Under the pieces are notes generated by a model. It was not told the origin of the DNA and ran no database searches. It saw nothing but the letters and a program-made list of their open reading frames with translations. A DNA stretch of 32,324 nucleotides from Flavobacteriales bacterium (GTDB lineage: Bacteria > Bacteroidota > Bacteroidia > Flavobacteriales > BACL11), in contig NZWA01000061.1 of NCBI GenBank assembly GCA_002697505.1, forward strand, positions 10,973 to 43,296, in the 5' to 3' direction. Positions 1-8,219 of this stretch are shown piece after piece. Both the position numbers and the translations under genes were made by a program. Within the stretch, counting starts at the first letter, position 1. Each line of letters opens with the position of its first letter.

Positions 1-62
1 AGTGATACTACTGCGTGTTTTGGACGTCCTGCGTCTTTAAAATTAATTTCTAATTGTGTCAT
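1..62 (-). CDS. Partial CDS running off the window edge; N-terminus MTQLEINFKDAGRPKHAVVS, unknown function
   Basis: ATG at 62..60 on the minus strand, open to position 1; not in the ORF track because it is truncated. Confidence 0.4.
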   Translation of the reverse strand, partial: MTQLEINFKDAGRPKHAVVS

Positions 63-112
63 TTTATTAAAATTTATAATTTGCCAGGTATTATTAAGCG
101 TATAGGCTAACG

Positions 113-334
113 CTACATTTCATTTAATTTAAGCATTTTTTCTCTAACAACCACCCTAAAATGATTATTTTGTATTTTAGCACTGCCTCCCTGTTTAAGG
201 AGTTTTCTAAATAAAAATTCTTCATTCTCATTCCAAAATTCACTTAAAGCTATAATTTCATTTTTATCAGCTACTTCTTTACTTTTATTTAAGTAAATTT
301 TATGGGTTGATCTAATTGATTGTTTTTTTAACAT
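113..334 (-). CDS. Hypothetical small basic protein (73 aa)
   Basis: ORF co-directional with neighbours, 2-nt gap to the next ORF; no recognised domain. Confidence 0.5.
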   Translation of the reverse strand: MLKKQSIRSTHKIYLNKSKEVADKNEIIALSEFWNENEEFLFRKLLKQGGSAKIQNNHFRVVVREKMLKLNEM

Positions 335-336
335 TA

Positions 337-519
337 TTACATTACTTTTGGTAGTCTAAATTTTAAAATAGGATTACCATTTACTGTGGGTTGTCCTAAT
401 TCATCAATTCCAACTTCTTTTACTTTTACTGGTTTGTTTCTAAATCTACCTGTTAATATTGTATCACCTACTTTAATAGGGATTAAAAAACAGTCTTCGT
501 TAGTATATGTTGCTTTCAT
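337..519 (-). CDS. Hypothetical protein (60 aa)
   Basis: ORF shares an ATGA stop/start overlap with the upstream TGT-like gene, suggesting translational coupling. Confidence 0.55.
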   Translation of the reverse strand: MKATYTNEDCFLIPIKVGDTILTGRFRNKPVKVKEVGIDELGQPTVNGNPILKFRLPKVM

Positions 520-1301
520 ATATTATTAATTTTTCTAAACTTGTTAACATTATATTCTAATAAATCATAATCAATTTGATTATCTAGCATATAAAAATAA
601 TCATTCATATTTGCTTTAGGTTTTGAAATTAAACCTTGATTAGTATATGATACATCTTCTAAAGTAGCCATTACTGGGTTTGAGGTGTCAATTGATTCAA
701 TGCAATTTATACCTTTATACCAACCAAATTCTTGGGGCACAGCACACCCTAATAAATGAACTCTATCATCTTGTTTTAATTCTCCTGTTTTAAGTAAAGT
801 AGATACTACAAATAACCTACCTAATGCTTTACCTAAATCTTTATTAGGATGAGTACAAATATCATTGTAATAAGAAGCACCATATGAAAATGCTATTTTA
901 GGGTAACCTAAATCTTTATATCTTTTAACACACTCAGCAGCTTCATTAAGAGTAGTAGCTTGAACAACAGCAACTTTTTCAACACCTGTAGGAAAATCAT
1001 ATATCTGCCAAATTGCAGCATTATGAATGGATTGCTCTGCATCTTCCCAAACATCAGGAACTATAAATTCATTAGGTTTTAATTCATTAACCCAATGAAT
1101 AAGACGTTCATGACTATAAGCTTCACCTAATTCATGTAATGAATTATCCATTATAATGTAACGTCCTTCTTTTTTTGATTTTTGGAAGTATTCTAGATAT
1201 TTAGGTTCCTCATCTAGTAAGTGAGGGAGACAATAATCATAATCATTAAATCTTTGACTATCTTCTAATAAACACATTGGAGTTTCGTGACTAATCTTCA
1301 T
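516..1301 (-). CDS. TGT/DpdA-like (queuine tRNA-ribosyltransferase superfamily) TIM-barrel protein, possibly a phage DNA 7-deazaguanine transglycosylase
   Basis: TGT-like segments in the expected order: IIMDNSLHELG (cf. DSGG Asp), FIVPDVWEDAEQSI (cf. PDVxGD), VAVVQATT (cf. VQGG), HLLGCAVPQEFGWYKGINCIESIDTSNPV (cf. G(I/C)DxFDSA catalytic Asp). No CxCx2C zinc motif is visible. Confidence 0.7.
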   Translation of the reverse strand: MKISHETPMCLLEDSQRFNDYDYCLPHLLDEEPKYLEYFQKSKKEGRYIIMDNSLHELGEAYSHERLIHWVNELKPNEFIVPDVWEDAEQSIHNAAIWQIYDFPTGVEKVAVVQATTLNEAAECVKRYKDLGYPKIAFSYGASYYNDICTHPNKDLGKALGRLFVVSTLLKTGELKQDDRVHLLGCAVPQEFGWYKGINCIESIDTSNPVMATLEDVSYTNQGLISKPKANMNDYFYMLDNQIDYDLLEYNVNKFRKINNI

Positions 1302-1358
1302 TTATAACTTTTTATTTAAAACCAATATACAAAAACCTATTAATACAACCAAACTAAA

Positions 1359-2558
1359 TTAATATCTTATAATTAAATCGTCATCATCATTTTTTCTTGC
1401 TCTTAATTCATTAATTCTTTTATCTATAGTCTTCCAACCTTTAGGACCATATTTATTTGTTTTGGCTGTTCGAGACTTTAATTCTTCTAATTCTTGAATA
1501 TCTAAATTATCTATTGAATCTGCTTGTTGTATTGATTCTTCTAAATGTTCTTTGTTTTTTTCTGAAGATAATAAATAATCTGTTTCGTCTTCGTAATGTA
1601 ATCCTTCATTACCATTTTGACCTATAATATTCATTCTTTCGTCAGCTTCATCTTCTATATTATCAGCATAATATCCTTCTTCAACCCAATTATTATCTTC
1701 TTCTTCATCGTCTATAATAACCTCTTCTCTATAAAGGTTTTTTTTTGTTTTAGGTCTAATTTGTTCAAAGGCAAAATTAGCAGCTACTACAAGAGCAATT
1801 GCTAAAGGATCAAATACAAAAATAATAGTTAAAAGTAACCAATTAATAATTTTATCCATTGGATAACCAGTTAATCCTGATAGATATTTAAGAGGTCCTA
1901 ATTCACTAGATACAGCATCGCTTAATCTTATTTCAACTATTTCTTCTTCAAACTTAAATAATGCTTCATTTAATTGATCTATTTTATAATTTACTTCTGT
2001 TTGTCTATCAATAGCTTGATCTAATTGTTGAGTTAAAACTCTACGAGTTGTTGAACTTTGTGTAGTAATTATATTACCTAATGTGTCTTTATACTGTATT
2101 CTATTCGTAGATAAACCATTTCTCAAGCTAACCACAGCCTCATTTATAGATGATTTTTCTTCATTATATACAACAAGTTGTTCTTTTATATTATCTCTTT
2201 TTACTTCAACTAATGCAATTTGGGAATCAATTGTTCCGGCTTTAGCAGCAGTTTCTTGATAAGCTGCAGATAAAAATCCATAAATACCCATTGAAGTAAT
2301 TACAATTAAAACAAAACAAGCTATAGATAAATACCATTTTAAAAGTTTAGGGAGATTTTTTCTATATTGATATAAAAGAGATGCTATAACTAATTTTGCA
2401 ATTTCTAATGACGCTGCCATTACTATAACAGCGAATGCTGCTCCTGCAAACAATTTACTTAAACCACTAACTGAATAAAATGCAGCTGATGCGCTTACAG
2501 ACAAAGCTGAAAAAGCAATTAGTAAAGGAAATAATGATTGTTTAATTTTTTTAAGCAT
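1359..2558 (-). CDS. Multi-pass membrane protein with central coiled coil and acidic cytoplasmic-type tail (399 aa)
   Basis: Several N-terminal hydrophobic helices (LFPLLIAFSALSVSASAAF, LFAGAAFAVIVMAASLEIAKLVIASLL, WYLSIACFVLIVITSMGIYGFL), a coiled-coil segment, another TM (IINWLLLTIIFVFDPLAIALVVAANFAF) and a tail rich in D/E. Confidence 0.75.
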   Translation of the reverse strand: MLKKIKQSLFPLLIAFSALSVSASAAFYSVSGLSKLFAGAAFAVIVMAASLEIAKLVIASLLYQYRKNLPKLLKWYLSIACFVLIVITSMGIYGFLSAAYQETAAKAGTIDSQIALVEVKRDNIKEQLVVYNEEKSSINEAVVSLRNGLSTNRIQYKDTLGNIITTQSSTTRRVLTQQLDQAIDRQTEVNYKIDQLNEALFKFEEEIVEIRLSDAVSSELGPLKYLSGLTGYPMDKIINWLLLTIIFVFDPLAIALVVAANFAFEQIRPKTKKNLYREEVIIDDEEEDNNWVEEGYYADNIEDEADERMNIIGQNGNEGLHYEDETDYLLSSEKNKEHLEESIQQADSIDNLDIQELEELKSRTAKTNKYGPKGWKTIDKRINELRARKNDDDDLIIRY

Positions 2559-2612
2559 AATACAAATTTAATTCTGTATAATATGAATAAATTAGAGAGT
2601 ATCCAAATTATA

Positions 2613-3494
2613 TTACAGATTTACTAACATATCTAATAGTTCTTGTTGAGGGAACATATCAAATTTATCTTTTCTAGTATTAGTGTGAGTCCATAGCCCT
2701 TTTACTTTACCATAATAAGCATCTTCATTAAATTCAAATGCTTTAGCACCGTTCTTTTTAATTAAAGCTGGTAGTCCTGCTCTAACATCAATGTTATCTC
2801 TATCTGCTATGTGTAAGATTAATTTTCTTAAATTTTCTATTTGTTTATTTGAATATCTATGCCATTCACTAAATCCTCTAAATGGCTCGTTTAATTCAAC
2901 TATTTGTGAATCATCTGCTAATTGCCCAGCATATGTTCTTCCATTTTTTAAATACCCAAAATTATTAACTTCAATACCTACAGAATGTATATGCATATGT
3001 CTTGAACCATTTTTTCCTAAATGCCATCCAAAACCACCTTCTGGGAATGCTTGGACTACTTCTCCATCATATTTGTTGTCATTTCCTTTTATTGATTGAC
3101 CTCCTAATACAAATTCTGTTGCTACAGCACCTCTATTATCATTTGCCCAATGATCAATTGTATTATAAGGATTATGCCATCCTGCTGTGTGGTGTAAAAA
3201 TAAATATTCTTTATTCCAAGCTCCTTCTTTATATTCACCTACTGGGAGATAATGTTTATTAATAAGTAAACCATTTTCTGTTACGTATGATTTTTCAGCA
3301 TTATCAGTACTAGCGATACCCATTACATCTAATGTTTGAGGTCCTACTACACCATCTGCTACTAAACCATTTTCTGCTTGGAATTGTTTGACTGCTTTTT
3401 CTGTTCCAGGTCCAAATATCCCGTCAGCGTCGATTTCTAAAAATTCTTGGAGGTCTTTTACTTCAGCTCCTCTAGATCCTACTTTTAATATCAT
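2613..3494 (-). CDS. Endolysin: N-terminal peptidoglycan-binding domain plus N-acetylmuramoyl-L-alanine amidase (Amidase_2-like)
   Basis: N-term VGSRGAEVKDLQEFLEIDADGIFGPGTEKAVKQFQAENGLVADGVVGPQTL is a PG_binding_1 pattern; YLFLHHTAGWHNPYNTIDHW plus HSVGIEVNNFG are amidase_2-type. Confidence 0.88.
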   Translation of the reverse strand: MILKVGSRGAEVKDLQEFLEIDADGIFGPGTEKAVKQFQAENGLVADGVVGPQTLDVMGIASTDNAEKSYVTENGLLINKHYLPVGEYKEGAWNKEYLFLHHTAGWHNPYNTIDHWANDNRGAVATEFVLGGQSIKGNDNKYDGEVVQAFPEGGFGWHLGKNGSRHMHIHSVGIEVNNFGYLKNGRTYAGQLADDSQIVELNEPFRGFSEWHRYSNKQIENLRKLILHIADRDNIDVRAGLPALIKKNGAKAFEFNEDAYYGKVKGLWTHTNTRKDKFDMFPQQELLDMLVNL

Positions 3495-3511
3495 GTTTTA
3501 TAGTTTTATTT

Positions 3512-3523
3512 ATTATAAATATC
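3512..3523 (-). promoter_or_regulatory. Candidate late-promoter-like motif upstream of the amidase gene
   Basis: Minus strand GATATTTATAAT about 18 nt before the ATG at 3494; part of a recurrent set. Confidence 0.4.
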
Positions 3524-3524
3524 A

Positions 3525-3854
3525 CTAAAAGGCACTCATTATAAGTTCATCAATATAGTCTTGAAGTTCTTCTCTTGTTGCTGCTATTTTAAAACTTAAA
3601 TCTGCTTGAAACCTTTTTACTTCTTCTCCATCTTGGAAAATTATTATTGTTGGTACTACAACAACTTGATGTTTTTGTTGTAGATTTGGATCGGCTGCTA
3701 TATCAACTTTAGTTATATCACAATCTGATAATTTTTCAACCCATTGAACATCATTAGCTGAGTTCCATCCTGCGTTAAAATGTGTTACTGTAATTTGTCC
3801 GTAAACAGTTGTTGATAACAACCAAAATATTGGTAATAAAATTAATTTTTTCAT
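3525..3854 (-). CDS. Exported thioredoxin-fold protein lacking the CxxC motif (109 aa)
   Basis: Signal peptide MKKLILLPIFWLLSTTVYGQ; FNAGWNSANDVQWV in place of WCGPC; KVDIAADPNLQQKHQVVVVPTIIIFQDGEEVKRFQA is thioredoxin-like (cis-Pro VPT). Confidence 0.7.
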   Translation of the reverse strand: MKKLILLPIFWLLSTTVYGQITVTHFNAGWNSANDVQWVEKLSDCDITKVDIAADPNLQQKHQVVVVPTIIIFQDGEEVKRFQADLSFKIAATREELQDYIDELIMSAF

Positions 3855-3860
3855 AATAGA

Positions 3861-4145
3861 TTATCTTAATCTATCAATTTTTTCTTCAATACGTTTCATG
3901 TCTTCTTTTAACTCCTTTACATCATCTTGTGTAGTCATGATTGTTTGACGAATCAATTGATCTTTCATATCATACTCCATCCTAGTTACATCTGGTGGAG
4001 GTGGTACTGGTAGTTCTTTTGCTTCAGCTATATCTGCTTGTAGAATAAACCACATAGATATTACAGTTGCCATTCCAGCACCAATACCTAATAGTGTTTT
4101 AATACTTACATGAAAACCTGTATCTTCGTTTAATTCTTTTGCCAT
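3861..4145 (-). CDS. Single-TM protein with proline linker and C-terminal coiled coil; candidate inner-membrane lysis accessory/spanin-like protein
   Basis: TM VSIKTLLGIGAGMATVISMWFIL, linker LPVPPPPDVT, coiled coil DDVKELKEDMKRIEEKIDRLR. Confidence 0.6.
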   Translation of the reverse strand: MAKELNEDTGFHVSIKTLLGIGAGMATVISMWFILQADIAEAKELPVPPPPDVTRMEYDMKDQLIRQTIMTTQDDVKELKEDMKRIEEKIDRLR

Positions 4146-4147
4146 TT

Positions 4148-5227
4148 TTAAAATATTATATAATTTACACCCATTGAAAACTCATGCCATCTTCTATTCC
4201 AATATTTATTGTATTTACCTTCTGCAAATAACCCTAAAGATTTACTTAGTTTATAACCAAATATTAATCCTCCAGAATAATCAACCCATTGTCCTCCGTT
4301 ATAAGTATGGTAAGAATACTCATCAGCTGTTTTTACGTGGTAAGGCATTACATTACCCCACGCATGTGCCCAAAAGTTTTTTTCATAGTGATAAAAATCA
4401 GCACCTAATACAAAAGAATATTCTAATTTAAATGGAGCTTCATCTCTTTTCTTTTCTACATAATCTACTAATACTTGAGGAATTATTACTTCTTCCCAAA
4501 CAGCTGTACTAGTAGCAACTACATCACCTGAAGGATTTAAATATACTACATCACCAGGTCCATTAAAATTAACTTGATATCCTTCTTGGATAGCTAACCA
4601 AGTATAATGTAAATTTCCATTACTAAGTAACCATTCAGCTAATGGATCATAACCATAAGGTTCTGATAGTCTTTGGGCTGCTCCTAAATTTAATGAAAAT
4701 TTTTTATTTATATTATATCTATATCTTTGAGATGATTCAAAATATTCAACATCAACAAAACCATCTTTTAAATATTCTACTTTAGCTACCCAATCATTTG
4801 CTACATATCTTAAAAAATGATGTTGGTTAAAGTAATTTATACCTTGTATTCTTCTATAATCACCTTCAAATAAAAATTCAAATCCTTTTATTTTACCGAC
4901 TGTTGCATTATCACCTAAATGACCTTCTGTACCATCATAAAATACATTTTCTCTATTTTCGTAATCAAATCTAGCTATTTTTCTTACACCTGCTACTATA
5001 GAATAGTCAAATGGTGTTTCTACTACATCAGTAACTAATTGACCTGTATTTACTGTAAAGGTATTTCTGTCTGATAATGACGTTCCACCATTTACAGCTG
5101 CATAAAACGTAGAAAATTTAAATGTCTTTTTTAATTCTTTTTTAAATTCGGAGACTTTATCTACTTTTTCTTGACCAAAAACTACAGATGAGCAGAAAAT
5201 TAATATTAATAAAATTATCTTTTTCAT
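4148..5227 (-). CDS. Secreted outer-membrane beta-barrel protein (359 aa)
   Basis: Signal peptide MKKIILLILIFCSSVVFGQ; alternating amphipathic strands rich in Tyr/Phe/Trp; terminal strand HEFSMGVNYIIF ends in Phe, as typical for Gram-negative OMPs. Confidence 0.72.
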   Translation of the reverse strand: MKKIILLILIFCSSVVFGQEKVDKVSEFKKELKKTFKFSTFYAAVNGGTSLSDRNTFTVNTGQLVTDVVETPFDYSIVAGVRKIARFDYENRENVFYDGTEGHLGDNATVGKIKGFEFLFEGDYRRIQGINYFNQHHFLRYVANDWVAKVEYLKDGFVDVEYFESSQRYRYNINKKFSLNLGAAQRLSEPYGYDPLAEWLLSNGNLHYTWLAIQEGYQVNFNGPGDVVYLNPSGDVVATSTAVWEEVIIPQVLVDYVEKKRDEAPFKLEYSFVLGADFYHYEKNFWAHAWGNVMPYHVKTADEYSYHTYNGGQWVDYSGGLIFGYKLSKSLGLFAEGKYNKYWNRRWHEFSMGVNYIIF

Positions 5228-5228
5228 A

Positions 5229-8213
5229 TTATTCTTTTATAATTCTTTTAAAGTATGTATTACCTTCATGTTTTATATTTAGGAAATATACTCCAGATGG
5301 TAAATCTGAGAAATCAATTTGTTTTTCTGTTATTTTAGATTTTAATGATCTACCATTAATATCATATAACTCAGCTTCTATATCTAAATCTGTTTCAATT
5401 ATTAAGATATTTTCCGTTGGGTTAGGGTAAACTACAATACCATTAAATCTAGTAAATCTACTATTTATGTCTAATCCATCTGGCCATCCATTTTCACAGT
5501 AGTTATACATTTCTTGACATACTGGGTCCCAATCATTATCACAACAGTAGTTATCTACATCAATAACCCAAGCATAACAGTTATTATTTAACCAATATGG
5601 GTTACCAGGTCCTGTAATACAGCCTGCATCATATAAACAAGCTGATGAATCTGAAACATTTGCATTTGGGTCATAATTAAATGCATTTGGATCAGTACAA
5701 CCTACTACTGCTGTTATACAACTACCATTATCTACATTAGCATTAGGGTCATAATTAACTGCTGTTGAATCAGTACAACCATAAACTATCGGGATACATG
5801 GGTTAGTAAAGTCTGTAGCAGATACTTGATTTACATTTGCATTTGGATCGTAATTAAATGAACCTGGATCCATACAACCGTAAACAAAAGGAACACAAGA
5901 ACCATTATCTGTATTTGCTAAAGGATCATAATTAAATGATGTTGAATCTGTACATCCATAAATTATAGGTTCACAAGATCCATTATCAGTATTAGCATTT
6001 GGATCATAGTTAAATGCTTGTGGGTCAGTACATCCATATACAATTGGTATACAAGGATTTGACGTATCATTTGCACTTACTTGATTAATATTAGCATTTG
6101 GGTTATAATTAAATGAACCTGGATCTGTACAACCATATACAGCTGGTATACAACTACCATCGTCTGTGTTAGCATTTGGATCGTAATTAAATGAAGTTAC
6201 ATCTGTACAACCATAAATTATTGGAACACATGAACTATCATCTGTATTTGCATTTGGGTCATAATTAAATGATGTTGGATCAGTACAACCTAAAACTACA
6301 GGAATACAAGTACCAGGAGTATTTGCTGTTGGATCATAGTTAAATGCTGTTGAATCCATACAACCTGTAATTACAGGTATACAAGAACCATCATCAACAG
6401 TAGCTGTTGAATCATAATTAAATGCTAATGGATTCATACAACCCGGGATATTTGGAATACAAGGATCATTTGGATCTAATGTATTTGCATCTGGGTTATA
6501 ATTTAATGAAGTTGAATCTGTACAACCATAAACAATAGGTACACAAGAATCTCCACAGAATGGTGTAGCTACATATTTTTCATAAAATGGAGCTTCAAAT
6601 GGTTGTAATGCTCCTTGTCCATTATTAGCAAATGGGTTTACTCCTTCTTGTAATAAAACAACACTATCTGCATTTTCTAATGTAAATGAATTATGCCAAG
6701 TTTGGAATTGAACTTGTTGAGGTGAGGATTGTGGACTACCTACTTCAAAATAAAATACTTCTACTGTTTTATCTGTTTCCAATTGGAATTGGAACGTTTG
6801 TTCATATGAACCAGGTCCCATAGTAAATGTACCTACTGGCACACCATTTTGGGCAACACCTAAATATGAATTACCCCAACCATCACCTGCAGCATCTTCT
6901 ATAGTTAAGAAATAATCACATACAGGTACAATTGCTTGTTGAGTTGCTGTTGGGTCATAATTTACGGAATTAGAATCTGTACAACCTACTATATGTAAAT
7001 TAGCACATGAACCATCATCTACATTTGCTGAATCACTATATTCTTGGTAAGCTGGGTCTGTACAACCATAAACATCAGGAATAACAGGACAAGCAGATGC
7101 TTGTTGAGTTCCTGAATATAATACATTTCCAAAATTTGGAGTTGTCATTTCCCAAATAGTATCACCAGCACAATCTTTTATAACAACACTACCTGGTCCT
7201 GATGTTTGAGTACCAACCATACCATCTCCATAGGTATCATTTAAAATAAGTTCAAATCCTGCTGTTTGTGATACACAAAAATTATAAATGTAAGTTTGAC
7301 CAATATCATTATAACCATATTCTCCTGGTTGTACTGAACCTATAACACCACCACTATTCATAATCCAAGATGTTTCACTTGGCCAATTATCTAATGTTAT
7401 TTCCATTGTAATTGGATATTCTGTAAGACTATCACAACCTGCATTTCCAGCACAGCTTCCATCATCTGCTGTAGCCCAAGGGTTATAAGATACTTGACTT
7501 GAATCTGTACAACCTTCTATACATGGAGTTGGTGTATATGTAATAGTATCTGATAAAGTTCCATCACTAAATTCTACTTGAAGATAATGTTCAACACTCC
7601 AATTAGGTGGCATTTGTCCATTTCCTGCTAACATTCCATAATTAGTAGCATATGGTGGTACACCTTGATAAAATGGACCCCATCCTTCTTCATTCCAATA
7701 TTTTACATTTACTGGTTCACACCATCCATTATCCCATTCCCAAACTACTAATGCTTGCTCACCACCTAAACATTGTTGGTATGCATTTGTATTTGTAATA
7801 GCACATACAGGTGGAGGACAAGGTAATAAATTTACTGTTGTATCATATTGAGTAAAATTACCAAGGGAATCTACATCTAAATCTAAAATTACACCTTGAC
7901 ATTCATTTGATAATTTAATCCATGCTGGTGTGTTTGCGTTATTATTTTGTGGTCCACCTTGCCATCCATCACCCCAAGAGTCTAATAATGATATATCTAA
8001 CTCACCTGAGTCAGCTTGGATTACTGTAGAATAAAATTCAAATGGATTGCTTGGTTGGTAATTTACTAATGTGTCACCTTGTTGTGTGATTAGTGCGAAT
8101 GATTCATCGTCGGCATAATAATCGAATTGTACTTCCAACTTGAACCAACTGTCATTTTGCGAAAAACCTAAAAAAGGGAGTACGCATAACAGTAGTACTA
8201 AGATTTTTTTCAT
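5229..8213 (-). CDS. Secreted multi-repeat protein with type IX secretion system (Por) C-terminal sorting domain (994 aa)
   Basis: Signal peptide MKKILVLLLCVLPFLGFSQ; DSWGDGWQG, NDTYGDGMVG and DAAGDGWG repeats; many GCTDPxxFNYDPNANxDDGSC repeats; C-terminal YPNPTENILIIETDLDIEAELYDINGRSLKSKITEKQIDFSDLPSGVYFLNIKHEGNTYFKRIIKE matches the type A T9SS sorting domain pattern (TIGR04183-like). Confidence 0.88.
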   Translation of the reverse strand: MKKILVLLLCVLPFLGFSQNDSWFKLEVQFDYYADDESFALITQQGDTLVNYQPSNPFEFYSTVIQADSGELDISLLDSWGDGWQGGPQNNNANTPAWIKLSNECQGVILDLDVDSLGNFTQYDTTVNLLPCPPPVCAITNTNAYQQCLGGEQALVVWEWDNGWCEPVNVKYWNEEGWGPFYQGVPPYATNYGMLAGNGQMPPNWSVEHYLQVEFSDGTLSDTITYTPTPCIEGCTDSSQVSYNPWATADDGSCAGNAGCDSLTEYPITMEITLDNWPSETSWIMNSGGVIGSVQPGEYGYNDIGQTYIYNFCVSQTAGFELILNDTYGDGMVGTQTSGPGSVVIKDCAGDTIWEMTTPNFGNVLYSGTQQASACPVIPDVYGCTDPAYQEYSDSANVDDGSCANLHIVGCTDSNSVNYDPTATQQAIVPVCDYFLTIEDAAGDGWGNSYLGVAQNGVPVGTFTMGPGSYEQTFQFQLETDKTVEVFYFEVGSPQSSPQQVQFQTWHNSFTLENADSVVLLQEGVNPFANNGQGALQPFEAPFYEKYVATPFCGDSCVPIVYGCTDSTSLNYNPDANTLDPNDPCIPNIPGCMNPLAFNYDSTATVDDGSCIPVITGCMDSTAFNYDPTANTPGTCIPVVLGCTDPTSFNYDPNANTDDSSCVPIIYGCTDVTSFNYDPNANTDDGSCIPAVYGCTDPGSFNYNPNANINQVSANDTSNPCIPIVYGCTDPQAFNYDPNANTDNGSCEPIIYGCTDSTSFNYDPLANTDNGSCVPFVYGCMDPGSFNYDPNANVNQVSATDFTNPCIPIVYGCTDSTAVNYDPNANVDNGSCITAVVGCTDPNAFNYDPNANVSDSSACLYDAGCITGPGNPYWLNNNCYAWVIDVDNYCCDNDWDPVCQEMYNYCENGWPDGLDINSRFTRFNGIVVYPNPTENILIIETDLDIEAELYDINGRSLKSKITEKQIDFSDLPSGVYFLNIKHEGNTYFKRIIKE
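5629..6529 (-). repeat. In-frame tandem protein repeats (11 consecutive ~25-33 aa units GCTDxxxFNYDPNANxDDGSCxPxxY)
   Basis: Read directly in the translation of the 5229..8213 ORF; three further divergent units lie upstream (GCTDSSQVSYNPWATADDGSC, GCTDPAYQEYSDSANVDDGSC, GCTDSNSVNYDPTATQQ). Confidence 0.92.
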
Positions 8214-8219
8214 ACTATT

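Noticed and set aside
1617-1805. Plus-strand ORF (62 aa), and other plus-strand ORFs in the track (for example 2791..3099, 3002..3262, 4174..4431, 5188..5430, 10723..11073, 12479..12682, 13901..14167, 16961..17347, 20195..20407, 27001..27222, 29129..29485)
   Set aside because: All lie antisense to well-supported minus-strand genes, have low-complexity or biased composition and no recognisable domain; best explained as shadow ORFs.
5629-6529. Repeat region considered as a CRISPR array or non-coding tandem repeat
   Set aside because: The repeats keep the reading frame, vary at the DNA level, and encode a regular Cys/Asn/Asp motif inside a single long ORF.
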